Shown here: positions 19,247-20,142 of the stretch, one piece after another
How the letters are laid out: each line of letters begins with the position of its first letter
Position numbering within the stretch: position 1 is the stretch's first letter
Source: DASRHG01 sp035650655
Lineage (GTDB): Bacteria; Desulfobacterota; Binatia; DP-6
Length of the DNA stretch: 20,142 bases
Assembly (NCBI GenBank): GCA_035650655.1
Contig: DASRHG010000060.1
Span: 1 to 20,142 of the forward strand
Reading direction: 5' to 3'
Notes under the pieces: generated by a model
What the model saw: only the letters and a program-made list of their open reading frames with translations
What the model was told of the DNA's origin: nothing
The model's database searches: none
Made by a program: the position numbers and the translations under genes

Positions 19247-20142
19247 ATGGCCGAACCCGCGGCGAGCACGTTCCCCGACATCTTCCCCTTTCTGCGGCCC
19301 GAAGTCCTCGCCGACCCGTATCCCGTCTACGCCATGCTCCGGACGGCGCAGCCCGTCCTCCGCATCCCGCTGCCCGGGACGGAGGCCGGCGCCTGCGCCC
19401 TCACGCGCCACGACGACGTCCAGCACGTCCTGCGGGATGCGCGCTTCTCCGCCGACCGGCGCCGCTCGGAGTTCATGCAGCGGAACCGCGACGCGCTGCC
19501 GCCCGCGATCGCACAGGCGCTCCTCGGCGAGCAGGGCGGGCTGCGGAGCATGCTCATCATCGACCCGCCCGATCACACCCGCGTCCGCGGGCTCGTGAGC
19601 AAGGCGTTCACGCCGCGCCGGGTCGCCGGGCTTCGGGACCACATCCAGGCCATCTGCGACGACCTTCTGGACGAGGTCGACGGCCGCGTCCGGATCGAGG
19701 TGATGGCCGATCTCGCGACGCAGCTCCCGGCGATCGTCATCGCCGAGCTGCTCGGCGTCCCGCCCGAGGACCGGCGCCGGTTCAAGGAGTGGTCGAACGA
19801 CCTGATCTCGCTGGTCGGGAACCCCGACGCGGCCGGTGCCGTCGAGCGGTTCGAGCGCGGCCTCGAGAGCTTGTTGTCCTACCTGCGCGACGCCATCGCG
19901 CGACGGCGGCGCGACCCGCGCGACGACCTCTTGAGCGCCATGATCGCCGCCCAGGAGGAGCGCGACGCCTTGACGGACGCGGAGCTGCTCGCGACGAGCA
20001 ACCTGCTGCTGGTGGCCGGCCACGAGACGACGACGAACCTGATCGGCAACGGCCTCCTCGCGCTGCTCCGGCATCCGGAGGAGTGCGCGCGGCTCCGCGC
20101 CGACCCATTGCTCGTCCCGACGGCGGTCGAGGAGATGCTGCG
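19247..20142 (+). CDS. Cytochrome P450, N-terminal 298 residues (runs off window)
   Basis: The ATG at 19247 has an excellent Shine-Dalgarno GAGGAGG (19235-19241). The frame is open to the window end. P450 landmarks: PFLRPEVLADPYPVYAMLR (15-33), LTRHDDVQHVLRDARFSADR, helix C region DPPDHTRVRGLVSKAFTPRR and the I-helix oxygen-binding motif AGHETT (257-262). The ExxR and heme-Cys motifs lie beyond the window. The lack of an N-terminal membrane anchor indicates a soluble bacterial class I enzyme needing ferredoxin and reductase partners, which are not in view. The 132-base gap before it (19115-19246) shows no clear promoter, so it may be read from the CoA transferase transcript. Confidence 0.93.
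   Translation, partial: MAEPAASTFPDIFPFLRPEVLADPYPVYAMLRTAQPVLRIPLPGTEAGACALTRHDDVQHVLRDARFSADRRRSEFMQRNRDALPPAIAQALLGEQGGLRSMLIIDPPDHTRVRGLVSKAFTPRRVAGLRDHIQAICDDLLDEVDGRVRIEVMADLATQLPAIVIAELLGVPPEDRRRFKEWSNDLISLVGNPDAAGAVERFERGLESLLSYLRDAIARRRRDPRDDLLSAMIAAQEERDALTDAELLATSNLLLVAGHETTTNLIGNGLLALLRHPEECARLRADPLLVPTAVEEML

Noticed and set aside
1..20142. CRISPR arrays, tRNA/rRNA genes, insertion-sequence ends, riboswitches
   Set aside because: No regularly spaced repeats, cloverleaf candidates, transposase motifs or terminal inverted repeats were found by reading; almost all DNA is accounted for by coding sequence.

Overview
This window comes from a very GC-rich genome (roughly 70% G+C by eye), with GTG starts, tightly overlapping genes and many long antisense ORFs that are composition artefacts. 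The gene content is catabolic and environmental: acyl-CoA hydratases, a thiolase-like lyase with a DUF35 partner, hydantoinase/oxoprolinase A and B, a CaiB-type CoA transferase, a P450, an SDR and heme-oxygenase-like proteins. It suggests an uncultured soil or groundwater lineage such as Rokubacteria/Methylomirabilota or Binatota. That placement is inference; no marker gene or rRNA is present.

Layout. (1) 1-602: 3' end of a TenA/PqqC-like (heme-oxygenase-fold) gene. (2) 641-4831: a TetR regulator with a clear promoter and operator dyad, then a compact same-strand run: small membrane ORF, MaoC-N hydratase half, catalytic MaoC half, Cys-less SCP2-thiolase-like protein, alpha/beta hydrolase and DUF35 Zn-ribbon/OB protein. 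From the first MaoC gene onward, consecutive genes overlap by 1-4 bases. (3) 4832-8185: a mosaic stretch with a DNA-methyltransferase N-terminal relic, intact hyuB, a truncated Uma2 nuclease, an intact YjbQ and a half VOC domain. (4) 8182-10864: an SRPBCC gene divergent from hyuA. (5) 10788-13938, minus strand: DUF488, a lipoprotein sulfatase-superfamily enzyme, an MBL-fold hydrolase and a dodecin. (6) 13981-14925: a secreted alpha/beta hydrolase. (7) 14938-16983, minus strand: operon of a TenA-like protein (paralogue of the first gene), SDR and Zn-ribbon NUDIX. (8) 17034-20142: divergent CaiB CoA transferase, a JmjC/cupin-like Fe(II)/2OG protein and a cytochrome P450 cut by the window end.

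How the genes work together. Region 2 resembles the steroid side-chain removal set ChsH1-ChsH2-Ltp2 of actinobacteria: paired MaoC hydratase halves add water to an enoyl-CoA, and a thiolase-fold retro-aldolase stabilised by DUF35 cleaves the product. Here DUF35 is a free-standing gene and a hydrolase is added. Regions 7-8 group CoA activation, oxidation and redox genes around one short divergent promoter. hyuA and hyuB presumably form one ATP-dependent hydrolase or carboxylase although they are unusually far apart.

A recurrent regulatory trait is a promoter-like -35/-10 pair ending only 6-10 bases before the start codon, with no Shine-Dalgarno sequence (tetR, hyuB, the Uma2 fragment, hyuA, DUF488, sulfatase and others). 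This implies common leaderless transcription. No RNA genes, CRISPR arrays or insertion sequences were recognised. Nothing here is a clearly new defence or mobile system; the best leads are the aldolase-type module, the TenA-like pair and the gene-relic zone.
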